A DNA stretch of 64,000 nucleotides, from the NCBI GenBank assembly GCA_033065855.1, contig JAVXUO010000192.1, positions 62,001 through 126,000 on the forward strand, read 5' to 3'. How positions within the stretch are numbered: position 1 is the first letter of the stretch; the number at the start of each line of letters is the position of its first letter. The DNA comes from Escallonia rubra (Eukaryota; Streptophyta; Magnoliopsida; Escalloniales; Escalloniaceae). The notes under the pieces were generated by a model that was not told the origin of the DNA, searched no databases, and saw nothing but the letters and a program-made list of their open reading frames with translations. The position numbers and the translations under genes are program-made. Of this stretch, positions 11,261 to 22,549 are shown in pieces.

Positions 11261-12564
11261 TGGATAATATCATTTTACTCCCCTGAACTATCCACGTTTT
11301 GTTATTTTGGTCCCTGAACTTTAAAAGTCGTTAAATCAGTCCCTGTACTTTGTGCCGTTATCAATTTAGTCCCTCCGTTGGGATTTTCCGTCAAAAAAGA
11401 CCACGTGACAGGCACGGGTCGTTTTTTGAGGGGTATTTCCAGTAATTATTCCCCCCTTCTCTCTCTCTCTGCTTGTTTCTCTCCCTCTCCCTTCGAGTAA
11501 CCCGAATCGCGAAGGTAAAGCCGCGCGCCCCGAACGGGTTCGACTCGGGCTTGCCTCCGTTCTCCTCGAAGGCGACGCGGAGGCGGCCGATGAGGGCGTC
11601 GAGGCTACCCCAGACCTGGCGGAGGGGGCAGGGGGCGGGTGGGGAAGGGTGGCCGAAGAAAGGGCAGGGGTGGGCATGGACCAAAAATGCCATTTCATTA
11701 CTGGCGCCAGCCAAACTCCCAGGCTCTTCCAACAGCCATCAACCGCCCGTTGCCGCAAACCTACCATACCCGGCCACTAAAGACTTCTAACGACCACCAA
11801 ACGCCCGTCGCCGCAACCCACCATACCTGGCCACCACCAACGCCCATCGATCTTGAAAGATGACAGATGGTTCCTTTGATTGGTTGGTCAACACTCAACA
11901 CCATCGGCAACCGATCTTCGACCCACCGCCGGCCACCAATGTCGGCTAATCTTCAACCCACAAACAACCAACAACCAACGGGCAGAACACTGCCGCCAAC
12001 AGCCACCCAACGCTCGTCGTCGCAACCCACCATACCTGGCAACCAATACCACACCACCAACGCCGGACAATCTTGAAAATTGGGCCACCACACTGCCGCC
12101 AACAGCCTCCTACTGCTCGTCGTCGTCTCCGGTCAGTCGCCCACCTCGCCATCGCCGATCTTCTGTCCGATCTGGAATAAGAAGGCCGGTCTTCTCTCCA
12201 ATCTCTTGGTTGTCTTGATTCGAGGGGGAGAGAGAGCCCGTCGGCCAGAGAGAGATGCGAGAGTGGGTGGGTGTCTGGGTGAGAGAGTCAGGCAAAGAGA
12301 GGGGCGATGGAGATGTGGAGATGGCAGAGAGAGAGAGGCGATGGAGTGATGGAGATTGGAGGGGGAGAGAGAGCCCGTCGGCCGAAAATACCCCTCAAAA
12401 AACGACCCGTGCCTGTCACGTGGTCTTTTTTGACGGAAAATCCCAACGGGAGGGACTAAATTGATAGCGGCACAAAGTACAGGGACTGATTTAACGACTT
12501 TTAAAGTTCAGGGACCAAAATAACAAAACGTGGATAGTTCAGGGGAGTAAAATGATATTATCCC
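11261..12564. mobile_element. Pack-MULE (Mutator-like) with captured ALOG fragment
   Basis: Terminal inverted repeats of about 178 bp (11261-11438 and 12386-12564) are nearly identical, with a mismatch at the first base. The 9-bp target duplication TTTGAGTTA lies at 11252-11260 and 12565-12573. The uninterrupted paralogue at 7360-7372 shows the empty site. There is no transposase. The interior is GC-rich, unlike its surroundings, and contains a recognisable host-gene fragment on the minus strand plus CCACCATACCTGGCCAC-type repeats. Confidence 0.93.
11523..11666 (-). pseudogene. Captured ALOG-domain (LSH/G1-like) gene fragment
   Basis: The minus strand encodes about 48 residues typical of the second half of an ALOG domain. 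It contains [19 protein letters not shown], then [18 protein letters not shown], then NPFGAR. ALOG proteins are plant-specific nuclear regulators of organ development. The family sequence normally continues into a helix after NPFGAR; here it diverges abruptly (GFTFAIRV), marking the end of the captured piece. The start of the domain is also missing. The fragment is open for 113 codons (11391-11732) but is not a complete gene. Confidence 0.85.
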
Positions 12565-13793
12565 TTTGAGTTATATCATAAGCCCCCCACTTCCTTAGCT
12601 AAAATGTTTGGCTGAGGAAGTTTATACCTGGTGTCTCGAGACACGCGTCAGATTTGTAAGTGATTCTCATCCACTTGTAGGGGTAACAATATTTCTCTCT
12701 TCCATGTGCTCCGACCTAAGCAGGAGCTTAAGCCTTAGAACTTTGCCCAAGTAGGGCGCTAGAACCCTAGCTCTCGAGAGCTAAGTCTTAGAATGTTGCC
12801 TGAGTAGGCTATTCGGAATCATCTTTAGAAAGACGAATCACGGGATCTCAAGATCCTTTAGCGGTTGTGCCGCATGGTAGCCTCTCTCGGGAGAGGACAC
12901 AAAGATGTGCATGCAAGTTGTTGCATGTACTAAGTGTTTGAATGTCCCCTCGAGGGGTCACCTCTCCTTTGGACGGTGTTCATTTTGTGCAAGTGTGTGT
13001 TCTTGAGCTTGAGCCGACCACATCATGCTTGCGTTTTACTTTGTCACGAACTCTTATCATCAGCTAAGAGATGGCAAAAAAGCATCGCACTCACGCTTGG
13101 CTGGGTTTTGAATTGACAAAGAATGGTGGGGGGATGAAGTCCCATAGTCCTTTGCCATTTCACGGGTTAGAACTGTAGCTAAATCGTTCGGATAGAGCTC
13201 GAGCTCTATCCGGTCACCTTTGGGAGTGTTTGTCTGCACTAGGGGGCTAGTGGAACGTAGAGTTCCGGTAAGCGCCCTTGAGGGCTGATGGAGCGCGAAA
13301 CTCATGTAGATACCCTCGGGGGTTTGACGGAACTTAAGGTTTCTCGTCGTACGCGCCCTCGGGAGCGGATGGAGCGCGGAGCTCATGCAAATACCCTCGA
13401 AGGTTTGACGGAACTTAAGAGTTCTCGTCATACGCGCCCTCGGGGGGGATGGATCGCGGAGCTCATGCAAATACCCTCGAGGGTTTGACGGAACTTAGAA
13501 GTTCTCATCGTACGCGCCCTCGGGGGTGGATGGAACGCAGAGCTCTTATAATTACCCTGGAGGGTTTGACTTAACTTAAGAGTTCTCGTCGTACACGCCC
13601 TCAGAGGCGGATGGAGCGCGGAGCTCATGCAACTACCCTCGAGGGTTTGACGAAATTTAAGAATTCTCGTTATACACGCCCTCGGTGGCGGATAGAGCCA
13701 GAGCTCATGCAACTACCCTCGAGGGTTTGACGAAATTTAAGAATTCTCGTCATACACGCCCTCGGGGGCGGATGGAGCCGGAGCTCATGTAAT

Positions 13794-14178
13794 TTATGAT
13801 ATAACTCAAGTATAACTCCCAATAATTTGGGAATACCCGGCAATCCCAGTCAAACTGGGAGATCAATGATTATCTTATTAGGGATTGTGACGTGATCCTC
13901 GAGGATCCTAACGCGATACTAACGCATATGTCCCACGGCCCAGTCCTACTAGGAGTCTTCTCCTACAGCTATATAAAGGGGTCTACCACTCCAGGTATGG
14001 GACAACTACACAATTCATGCTTTTTCAGAGTTATTATTCTGTAGTTGTGCTCTGACTTAGGCATCGGAGAGTTCTCCGCCGAAAACCCCACCCGGCGGTC
14101 ACTCATTTTCTATCTTGCAGGTCATCGGTCCAGGCTCGGGTTCCGCAACATACGTAGAGCATATTTTTAGCAGCAACA
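13794..14178 (+). repeat. Right terminal inverted module
   Basis: About 385 bp and the reverse complement of 6996-7378. It starts abruptly after the 80-bp array at TTATGATAT and carries TATATAAA at 13970-13977, facing outwards. Confidence 0.92.
13970..13977 (+). promoter_or_regulatory. Outward-facing TATA box, right end
   Basis: TATATAAA followed by AGGGG lies about 200 bp from the right edge and could drive transcription into the flanking UBP27 relic. Confidence 0.6.
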
Positions 14179-14183
14179 GTCCC

Positions 14184-14333
14184 GTTGAACTTTCTTCTAC
14201 CAAGCTCCAATTTTAGTTGGTTGGAAAGAGTATTTGAGTGCCCATTTGGGAAATTTTCTCCCCAATTGTTTAGTCCAGCTCCACTCTTTATGAGCCAGAA
14301 GATGTCCAAACTCAAAGGAAAGCGGATATGCCC
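14184..14333 (-). pseudogene. UBP27-like relic, exon 9 (5' half)
   Basis: This continues the exon broken at 6995. It encodes SLDIFWLIKSGAGLNNWGEN on the minus strand and ends at the acceptor position equivalent to 36835 of the intact gene. Confidence 0.9.
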
Positions 14334-15677
14334 CTAATTTATCAACACAAATAACCACAATAATGAAAATAAATGATTAACAGATGCTTGCAAATTGCTA
14401 AGTGTGAGGCCCTGATCTTAATTAGCTTCTAATCATTTTATTAAGATTAAACATATTTAATTTTGATTGAAATAATATGATCGTTATATATTACTTGTCT
14501 ACATAAAATAAATATTGAAATTAAGTTGTGGGCCCAAAATGTAATTATGTAAAAATTTAGGGTTAAAAAGTAATTATGCAAAAATTTGGGGTCACTTTTA
14601 AAATACCCTAAGTTACCCATAAGGAGTCACGTGAGAGGGTGTGGGAGTAATAGGCTTTTGGTGTGCCACCTATGTTTGGTGGTGAGTAATCAAAGGAAAG
14701 AATAAAAAAATAGAAAGAGAAGTTAAGTGGATAACTTAGAAACAAAAGAGAAGGAGGGGTTGCAAGACCTAGTTTCGGCCAAAAATAGAAACAAAGAGAA
14801 GGGAAAGAGTGGGAAAAGAAAAGAGAGAAAGAATAAGGAAGAAAAGAAAAGAGAAAGGAAGAAGAGAAGAAGAAATGGAAGAACAAAGGAGAGAGATTTG
14901 ACTCAACTATCTTCAATTGGCTTGACCTAAAAAACAAATTCTTTAAGGTAGGTTATCTTGTTCTTTTAGGTTTTAAAGCATGTTAGAGTAGTATTATGAG
15001 TAGTGAAATACTTATAAACTTGCTTGTAATGGTCTTAAGAGAGAGATATGTTCAAAACCTGCAAAACAGTCATGAAAATGAAATAACTTTGGTGCCTAGA
15101 AATGTATGGTTTTAGTTGAGATATGGGTTTTTTTATTTTATATGTTGTACTAATACATGTGTAGAGTATACAGACCAAATTTCAGATTATTTCAAGCACT
15201 ATTACTGTGGTTTAAAATTCGTGGCTTGAAACTTGTTATGTGAAACTGTACAGTCATGGAATTAGAGTACTTTTGATGCTTAGAAATGTATACTTTTAGT
15301 TACGATATGGACTTGGTTATTTTATATGTTACACTAGTACATGTATAGAGTATACATACCAAATGTCAGATTATTTCAAGTACTATTGCTATGGTTTAAA
15401 ATTCGTGGCTTGGAACCTATCTTGTGAAACTGTTGCTAGGCAGATTCTGAAGTTTGTCTTTTTAAAGGGCTTAATATGATCTTAAAACAATATTTTCGTG
15501 TCAAGTAAAATACTGGGATGTATCTCTTCAAGTCTAGTTTTCATAAATATATAGTTTTACTGTATAGGCCTTGTAATTAAATTGTTATGATTTTTAGAGT
15601 ACAGACTACTCCTGCTGCCATTTGAAATACTGGGCAGATTAGGTAACCTAAACTAGTAGTACCTTCGTGTTGGGCTT

Positions 15678-17474
15678 TGTAATACCCCAAATAATATGTA
15701 GCTAATTATTTTAATTCTTGGGTTACTTTTGAAATTTTAAGAATATTTGGAATTCCTTTTGAATAAGTAACATATCTTTAGGGGCCTTTAGAGTAATTTA
15801 CCAAATTTAGAGAAATAAAAAGACTGGTTAGTTGTGTTTTATCGATAAATTGAGTCTGGTCTTTCAGAGAGAGGAGAAGAAAGAGAAAATTAGGGCTTGA
15901 GGATTTCAACCTTCTACTTACAATTGGTAAGAATCTTGAACCCACTTTGGATTATAAAGATGAATTAGATCATATTAGAATTGTTCTTGTTAAGATTTTA
16001 ACGTAAGTGGGTTAATTATAATATCTAGGTTTTGAGATTTTTGGAAGCGATCGCAATTTGGTGAAGACTATTATATAGATTTGAGGTAAGGGTTTTACTT
16101 ACAACATCCACCTCGGATCACCAGTATCGTTGAGCTATCGATTTCTTATTGATTTGTATATTTGGAATCTTCATGGTGTTTTTATCGGTTATATACATTT
16201 TGTCGTTTTCTTTTCTATTGTTGCCCGTATCTGATGGATAAACCTCTTCTGCACATAAAAATATGTTGGTTTTCGTGTACTATGTGCAGAATGTGTGTCA
16301 GTCTCTTTCTCTGTGTCACGCATAGGCTGACTACGTGATGCGTCCTTTGGTCCGTCTACCCATACATACCATACACCATGGATCATACTACTCATCATAC
16401 ATAATAGTTGGCATACTTTTTCCTCCAGATTCATCAAGAGGCGTGTAGCTCCATTAAGGGCATACTGCCATGTGTCGATCCATCATTCGTCTTTACTATT
16501 GTGTTCTTTTCATTCCATGTATCGTTATTTTATAATAATAATTATGCGCTCATACGAGCTCAGTTTAAAGCGATTTTACTTCCGTTACACTCGTCTTTTC
16601 ATACTCTTCGATTTAAGTATAAAATCGAGTACTTTCAGAAATTGTTAAGATACCTCACTTGAAATGTAAAGTTTTGATGTTTTGCGGTTCTTATGCGTTT
16701 GAGACATTTTGAAATCTATTGGACCCATTTGAATTGAACTAATGTTTAGAACCTTCACGTGCTTAGGTTAACGTGATGCCATGACATGATATGGCAATTG
16801 CTACCGGTATGCAACTTTGACTTAGAACCTCCGCGTGCTTAGGTTAACGTGCTTTACAGTCACGTGTTACGTGATTGTATTGTTTTGATTATTAGTTCAA
16901 TTATTTGATTATGACCTTTTGACTTTGATTCGACCTTTGATGGGTTAATATCCTGTAATGAGATTTGTCGTGCCAAGATTTACTATCGTCTTTGCACCTT
17001 GTTTTCATATGTTTTGTTTTGACTCAGCTACATATTATTAGATACCTACGTTGTACTCTGTGGGTGTGTGCGTGTGATCTTTACTGGGCTTTGTGCTCAC
17101 CCCCTCCCTTTCTTCTCCCATTTCAGGTATTTAAACTGAGACATCAGTAGAGGAGTTATCTATAAGCATGAGTCAGAATTGTTATTTAATTGTAGACTCT
17201 TTTTAGTGATTTGAAAATGAGAACTTGTAATAGTTTGATTAAGTAGCTTTTGGTAACCCCAATGTTTGGGAAGTGACTATTGTTATTAGATTTCCGCTGC
17301 ATTTATTAGACTTTGAGGATAAAAACAAATGCTTTTGATTTGGGATACATTTAGAGCTCTGATTATCATTTTGAGGTTATGTTTTTGGTAAAATTCTTTG
17401 GGTATTATATTTCCGGTAAGCAGGAATATTTTGAAATAGTAGGTGTAGGTCCGCCTCCGGGTCGGGGCGTGACA
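15678..17474 (+). mobile_element. Inner solo LTR, 1797 bp
   Basis: This runs from TGTAATACCCC to GGGGCGTGACA and is bordered by GGCTT at 15673-15677 and 17475-17479. There is no internal coding region. TG...CA ends and a 5-bp duplication fit a solo LTR left after recombination between two LTRs. Its ends resemble those of the outer LTR, so both probably come from related Ty3/gypsy families; that family assignment is inference. Confidence 0.88.
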
Positions 17475-18001
17475 GGCTTAATGGTGAATAACTAGACAAA
17501 TTTCAGGTCTTAAATGGATACTCAAATATTTACATAATAATGTAAGTATACATAGGAGTAGGGTACTTAAGGAAGAACCTCAAATCATTTCTTGCTTGAT
17601 TACCGAATTAGTTTGTGCATTAGAGATTATGTTACATGTTTGGCATGTATTGTTGATAATACGGTAACTATGACTTTACATGGGATTAAACCTCTTTTGA
17701 AGTACTTGATGACATTCATGTTGATGTATGTACGTGATTATGCATATCACGTGAAGGAGGAGGAAAAAAAGCGAGTTGAGGGTGTTATTTGCCGGGGTTG
17801 GAAGTTATCCGGCCAGGGTTCTCGTTCTCGTTCATGTCTTGATAGTACGCATTAGCTATACGTACTACTTCTTGGAAGGAATTATTGGCGTGCCTGTGAT
17901 GATGTTAAACTTCTTCTATCGAACCCGCTACATCAGTTGGTTGCGATACGAAAAGTCTCTCGCACTCAGGGAAGGCTGGCTCGTGCACTACAAGAAAAGA
18001 G

Positions 18002-18200
18002 GGAATTAGCGACGGACTTTTAGCGACGGACTAAATTCCGTCGCTAAAAGTCATTTCAGAGACGGAAATAACCGTCGGTAAAAGTCTGTCGGTAAAACTA
18101 TTTAACGACGGAATAATTCCGTCGGTAAAAACACCCGTCGGTGAAAGTAGGGTTTTCCCGACGGACTTTAACCGACGGGTGTGTTCCGTCGGTAAAGGAC
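18002..18200. repeat. Left subterminal GCGACGG/GTCGGTAAA repeats
   Basis: Multiple direct and inverted copies of AGCGACGGA and CCGTCGGTAAA are arranged as short palindromes. Such sites bind the element-encoded DNA-binding protein in other CACTA elements. Confidence 0.85.
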
Positions 18201-18224
18201 TTAAAAATATCAGATCCCCCTTTC

Positions 18225-18270
18225 TTTTCTTTCTCCCGTTGCTCTCTGTCTCTCTTTCTTTCTCCCGTTG

Positions 18271-18301
<31 letters not shown>

Positions 18302-18520
18302 CCTCTCTCTCTCACCGGCTATAGAGCCTGCCACCGCCACTGCCGCCCATCTTCAAAACTGAAGGACCGCCGCCACCACTGCCGCGCTGCCACCACTGTC
18401 GCGCCGCCACTACTGCCGATCTGCCACCACTGTCGCGCCGCCACCACTGCCGCGCTGCCACCACTGTCGCGCCGCCACCACTACCGATCTGCCACCACTA
18501 TCGCGCCGCCACCACTGCCG
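18225..18520. repeat. CT microsatellite and CCGCCACCACTG repeats
   Basis: A (CT)n-rich tract (18225-18312) is followed by repeated CGCCGCCACCACTG/TCGCGC words (18360-18520). Open frames through the tracts are not credible proteins. Confidence 0.85.
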
Positions 18521-19500
18521 GTGAAGGTCTTCTGGTTTGCTTCCCGTGTCCTGTCATTAATTTCTCTTTGGTTTTTATTAACATGTAAGTGGCTTTCGAG
18601 GAGTTAAGTGCGTGTTTTGTAGGTGTAGTGTGTGTTCGTGACTCTGTGTGTGTGTGTTCTTGATGGTGTGTGTATTATAGGTGTGTAAATGTGTTAAATT
18701 GAGTGTTTAAGTGTATGTTATAGTGAGTTAGAATGGTGTAATGAGGTTTCTATGATTTAAAGTGGGTTGGAAGTGAGGTAATGTGTGGTTGTGAAGTGGG
18801 TGTGGGATGAACATCTCGGCTGAAGGTAGAAGGAGATGTGTGTGCATTTAGGTGAAATACTAGGTGTGCTTAATCTGAATAGTAAAGGTAATGGTCACTA
18901 AAGGTTAAAATTAAATTAGGCAGTTTTCAATGATTTTTTATAAATATCTAGGATCAGAATTGGACAAAGTGCAAAACTATAACCCCCAATAGTTTTACGA
19001 GATGTAGGCTCCGGAATGTTTTGAGAATTTTCGGTGTCCGTAAGGGGTGCTAAATTATGGCATCGATTAATCAAAGTTAACAAATTATTTAACCTAGTAA
19101 ACTAAGTTATTTTAATCTGAAAAATCTTATTTTACTGATATGATTCATATTCTAAAATTTCGTGCCATTCTGAGGCCAATAGGTAGTTTTTTCGAAACTG
19201 ACCTTTTAGCGCTCGGTCTGGACACTAGTTCGAGATTTACGGGCAATTTTTTTTTAAAATACTTTTTAGCCCAAAAATGACTTCAGGATACTTAAAATAG
19301 TATTTTCAGATATTTTGGGATTTTTCTGGTGCCGAAAACCCCAAGGACAATTTGATAATTTTACGCATCTAGTGAGGGGGTCGTTCTGGGACTGTGCGTG
19401 AGTTAATAGTGAGTTATAATACAATATTGTACGCTACATTCTAATCTTTGAACTATTCCATTTAGGTTAAAACAAGGATTGTTTCGGGTAGGTTATCATA
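18521..19500. other. CACTA leader, no recognised feature
   Basis: AT-rich, non-coding stretch with a GTGTGT-rich patch (18610-18690). Possible leader or intron of the transposase transcript, but nothing specific is seen. Confidence 0.5.
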
Positions 19501-19504
19501 GATG

Positions 19505-20130
19505 CGAACCCTAAACCCTAAACCCTAAACCCTAAACCCCAAACCCCAATCCAACCGAACCCTAATTGAACCCCAAATTGAATGCCCTAATCCAACCAAA
19601 CCCTAAATCGAACTAATTGAACCCTAAATTGAATGCCTCAAATCAACCGAACCCTAAATTGAATCAATAGAACCCCCTAATTGAACCCTAAATTGAAGTA
19701 ATTGAACCCTAAATTGAATGCCCTAATTGAATCGAATCCTAAATTAAACTAATTGAACCCCTAATTAAACCCTAAATTGATTGCCCCAATCTAACCGAAC
19801 CCTAATTGAACCCCAAATTGAATGCCCTAATCCAACCGAACCCTAAATTGAACTAATTGAACCCTAAATTTAATGCCTCAAATCAACTGAACCTTAAATT
19901 GAATCAATAGAACCCCTTAATTGAACCGAACCCTAAATTGAACTAATTGAATCCTAAATTTAATGCCTTAAATCAACTGAACCCTAAATTGAATCAATAG
20001 AACCCCCTAATTGAACCCTAAATTGAAGTAATTGAACCCTAAATTGAATGCCCTAATCGAACCGAACCCTAAATGAAACTAATTGAACCCTAAATTGAAT
20101 GCCCTAATACAATCGAACCCTAAATTGAAA
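19505..20130. repeat. Telomere-like CCCTAAA run and degenerate derivatives
   Basis: Four consecutive CCCTAAA units near 19509-19537 grade into about 600 bp of irregular repeats built on GAACCCTAAATTGAATGCC. The array is inside the transposon, so it is an interstitial element-borne repeat and not a chromosome end. Confidence 0.9.
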
Positions 20131-20595
20131 TAATTCAAGCGCATCGGATATGTGAATTTTGAACATTTTTTTCCCATTTGAACATTGATCATTTGTTTGA
20201 TAATTTTAGGTTGTTAATTGTGCGTTTTAGAATTGTGATTATTGATCGATGATTTTAGGTTATTAGCTGTGTATTTGAAGTAATTGCGATTATGAATTGA
20301 TGATTTTAGGTTGTTAATTAATGATTTTAGATTGTTAATTGTGCATTGAGCATTTGAGATATTGAGATTATTGACGGAGGATGGGACCCAATTGGATTGA
20401 ATGTGTGATTTTTGTTAATTTTTATTGCATTGAGCATTTGAGAATTGAGAATTGAGATTGTTGACGGAGGATGAGACCCAATTGGATTGAGATACCTGTT
20501 AGTTAGCGCAGACACGGACACCACGTCTGATCGACGGTGTCCGACATTTAGAAAACAAATTAACGTATGCCGATGTGTCTGGAGGTGCGTGTCGG

Positions 20596-20703
20596 TGGGC
20601 GTCGGACACGTGTCCGGAGGCGTCGGGCACGTGTCCAAAGGCGTCGGACACGTGTCGGTATGTGTCGGACACGTGTCCGGAGGTGTCAGACACGTATCGG
20701 ACA
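20596..20703. repeat. Five 21-bp repeats with CACGTG palindromes
   Basis: CACGTG occurs at 20607, 20628, 20649 and 20670, and CACGTA at 20691, exactly 21 bp apart, inside GTCGGACACGTGTCC-like units. CACGTG is the plant G-box core, so a regulatory role is possible. The seven-residue protein repeats read from both strands are artefacts of the 21-bp period. Confidence 0.9.
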
Positions 20704-20789
20704 CCATATCGACACCCTATATGAGGTGTCGGAATTGAGGTTGTTGAATGTGCATTAAATTTAGGTTAGTTAGGTTAATGCGACATTTT

Positions 20790-21780
20790 TAGCATGCACC
20801 CCCTGGAATCTAATCGTGGCTCCAGCGCTGGCTATAATTAGCCCTAATTAGTCCTGATTAACAATATTTTAGTAAATCAATTAACCCTAATTAGCTCTAA
20901 CGAGCCTAATTAGTTTTAATTAACCCTAAGAACCTGATGAAATTCAAATTAGCTGTAATTACCTCAAATTAGCCCAAATGAACCCAATTATGCGCATATT
21001 GATTGTAGTTAGCCTAATTAGTCATAATTTGCACTAACATAACCCAATTACGCCTAATTAGCGCTAGTTAGGACTAATCAACACTACTCGGCACCATCAA
21101 AACCCTAATTAGGACTAAATAACCCTAATTAGTCATAATCAACCCTAATTAGCTATAATTATTCGAAACTAGCCCTCATTAACATTAATTAGCTCTAACA
21201 TAACCCAATTAAGCCTAATTAGCCCTAATTAGGACTAATCATCACTACTCGGCACAATTAGGACTAATTAGTCCTAATCAACCCTAATTAGCTATAATTA
21301 TCCGAAACTAGCCCTCATTAACATTAATTAGCTCTAACATAACCCAATTAAGCCTAATTAGCCCTAATTAGGACTAATCATCACTACTCGGCACAATTAA
21401 ACCCTAATTAGTCATAATCAACCCTAATTAGCTATAATTATCCGAAACTAGCCCTCATTAACATTAATTAGCCCTAACATAACCCAATTAAGCCTAATTA
21501 GCCCTAATTAGGACTAATCATCACTACTCGGCACAATTAAACCCTAATTAGGACTACATAACTCTAATTAGTCCTAATCAACCCTAGTCAGCTATAATCA
21601 TCCGAAACTATCCCTCATTAACATTAATTAGCCCTAACATAACCCAATTAAGCCCAATTAGCCCTAATTAGGACTAATCATCACTACTCGGCACAATTAA
21701 ACCCTAATTAGGACTAAATAACCCTAATTAGTCCTAATCAACTCTAATCAGCTATAATTAATAATCGTGTCTTGTTCCCT
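20790..21780. repeat. CCTAATTAG-rich tandem array, 140/160-bp higher-order unit
   Basis: The word CTACTCGGCAC ends its CTACTCG part at 21090, 21251, 21390, 21530 and 21690, giving spacings of 161, 139, 140 and 160. Units are packed with CCCTAATTAG, and the longer ones have an extra 20 bp of the GGACTAAATAACCCTAATTA type. The array is non-coding and lies in the leader of the CACTA element. Confidence 0.9.
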
Positions 21781-22131
21781 AATAACCCAGTTAGCCCTAA
21801 TTAGCCCTTGTACATCCCATAATTACTCCATGTTGCCCAGAGATGGTTCAATTACTCGTTCTTTACAAACCCTGCCTTCTTTATATTAATTGTTGTTTTG
21901 AGAAGTCCATTGGCAACGAGATGGTTCAACTCGTTGCCAACGAGTTCTATTTAATGTGGAATTGATAACATATGCAACGATCATTCTGCAGTTTTGATAT
22001 TTCGGAAAGATTCTTGCATATCTTATCAATTTCTGAACACATGCATGCATAAAAACCCTTAGTTCCCGTTCAAAGGTACTCATTACAAAGTAATGCCTTG
22101 TAATGAGCCTTTGGATGTCCAGTTTGGACAG

Positions 22132-22408
22132 TTTGGAAAAGCTAATTGTTTATAAAACAGTATTTTGACTCATGCTTTATGTTCTATGTCGTGGATATTT
22201 GGTACACGTTCTCGTGTGTTTCTCCGGGTGCATACAGATCTGGTGTTCTAACATCCGTCAAACCTTCCTGAGCAAGGTTAGATGAATGTTAGAACACCTA
22301 ATCGATGTGGTGTACTTGGAGAAATGCGGGGAGGTGCTGCCGAATTTTCCACAGACATCGGACTAAGCATGAGTTATTCACTGTTTTATAAACATGTGCT
22401 TTTCTGAA
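22132..22408 (+). ncRNA. Long imperfect foldback, candidate miRNA-type precursor
   Basis: The arm 22132-22266 pairs with 22274-22408 around a 7-nt loop. The best-paired blocks are GGTGTTCTAACAT (22242-22254) with ATGTTAGAACACC (22286-22298), and TTTATAAAACAG (about 22149-22160) with CTGTTTTATAAA (about 22381-22392). The arms are about 135 nt with many mismatches and small bulges, more like an evolved plant miRNA precursor than a perfect inverted duplicate. It lies 140 bp upstream of the transposase start, in sense orientation. An old MITE insertion is the main alternative. Confidence 0.5.
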
Positions 22409-22549
22409 TGGGATAGGACCACTACCTGTTCAAGAGTGGAGGGGAAATATGTAGACGTGTTGTAACATTCATGCATTGATATTTACATCGGCAATGCTTA
22501 ATCACTGGTCATTATTGAAGGTGGTATACAGTACGATAATTCAGTCGTC

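Larger units (their letters stand above)
10890..13792 (-). repeat. Second internal copy of the module plus 80-bp array
   Basis: This repeats 7002-8700 in direct orientation: module (10890-11260), the CCCCCCACTTCCTTAG region (from 12583) and a six-unit 80-bp array (13265-13792, TTTGACGG-type word at 13323, 13404, 13484, 13565, 13645 and 13725). A 1304-bp MULE interrupts it at 11261-12564. The outermost six bases of the module, TGTTGC, are not conserved at 10884-10890. Confidence 0.88.
6996..14178. mobile_element. 7.2-kb composite element with LTR-like inverted ends
   Basis: The element begins TGTTGCTGCTAAAAATATG, ends with the reverse complement of that sequence, and is flanked by GTCCC direct repeats. 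Each end is a copy of one roughly 385-bp module, in opposite orientations. A third copy of the module sits inside at 10890. The module looks like the promoter-R-U5 part of an LTR: a TATATAAAG box, a transcribed-type segment and an ending in GCAGCAACA. TG...CA termini and a 5-bp duplication are retroviral-integrase hallmarks, yet the ends are inverted rather than direct. No gag, pol or transposase frame is visible. It sits inside exon 9 of the UBP27 relic, so its limits are certain. Its class is not. Confidence 0.8.

Noticed and set aside
19505-19540. CCCTAAA run as a true telomere
   Set aside because: Only four units, lying inside a complete CACTA element with flanking sequence on both sides.
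20327-20758. Thr/Pro/Asp-rich and Arg-rich repeat proteins
   Set aside because: Artefacts of the 21-bp G-box array, open in several frames at once.
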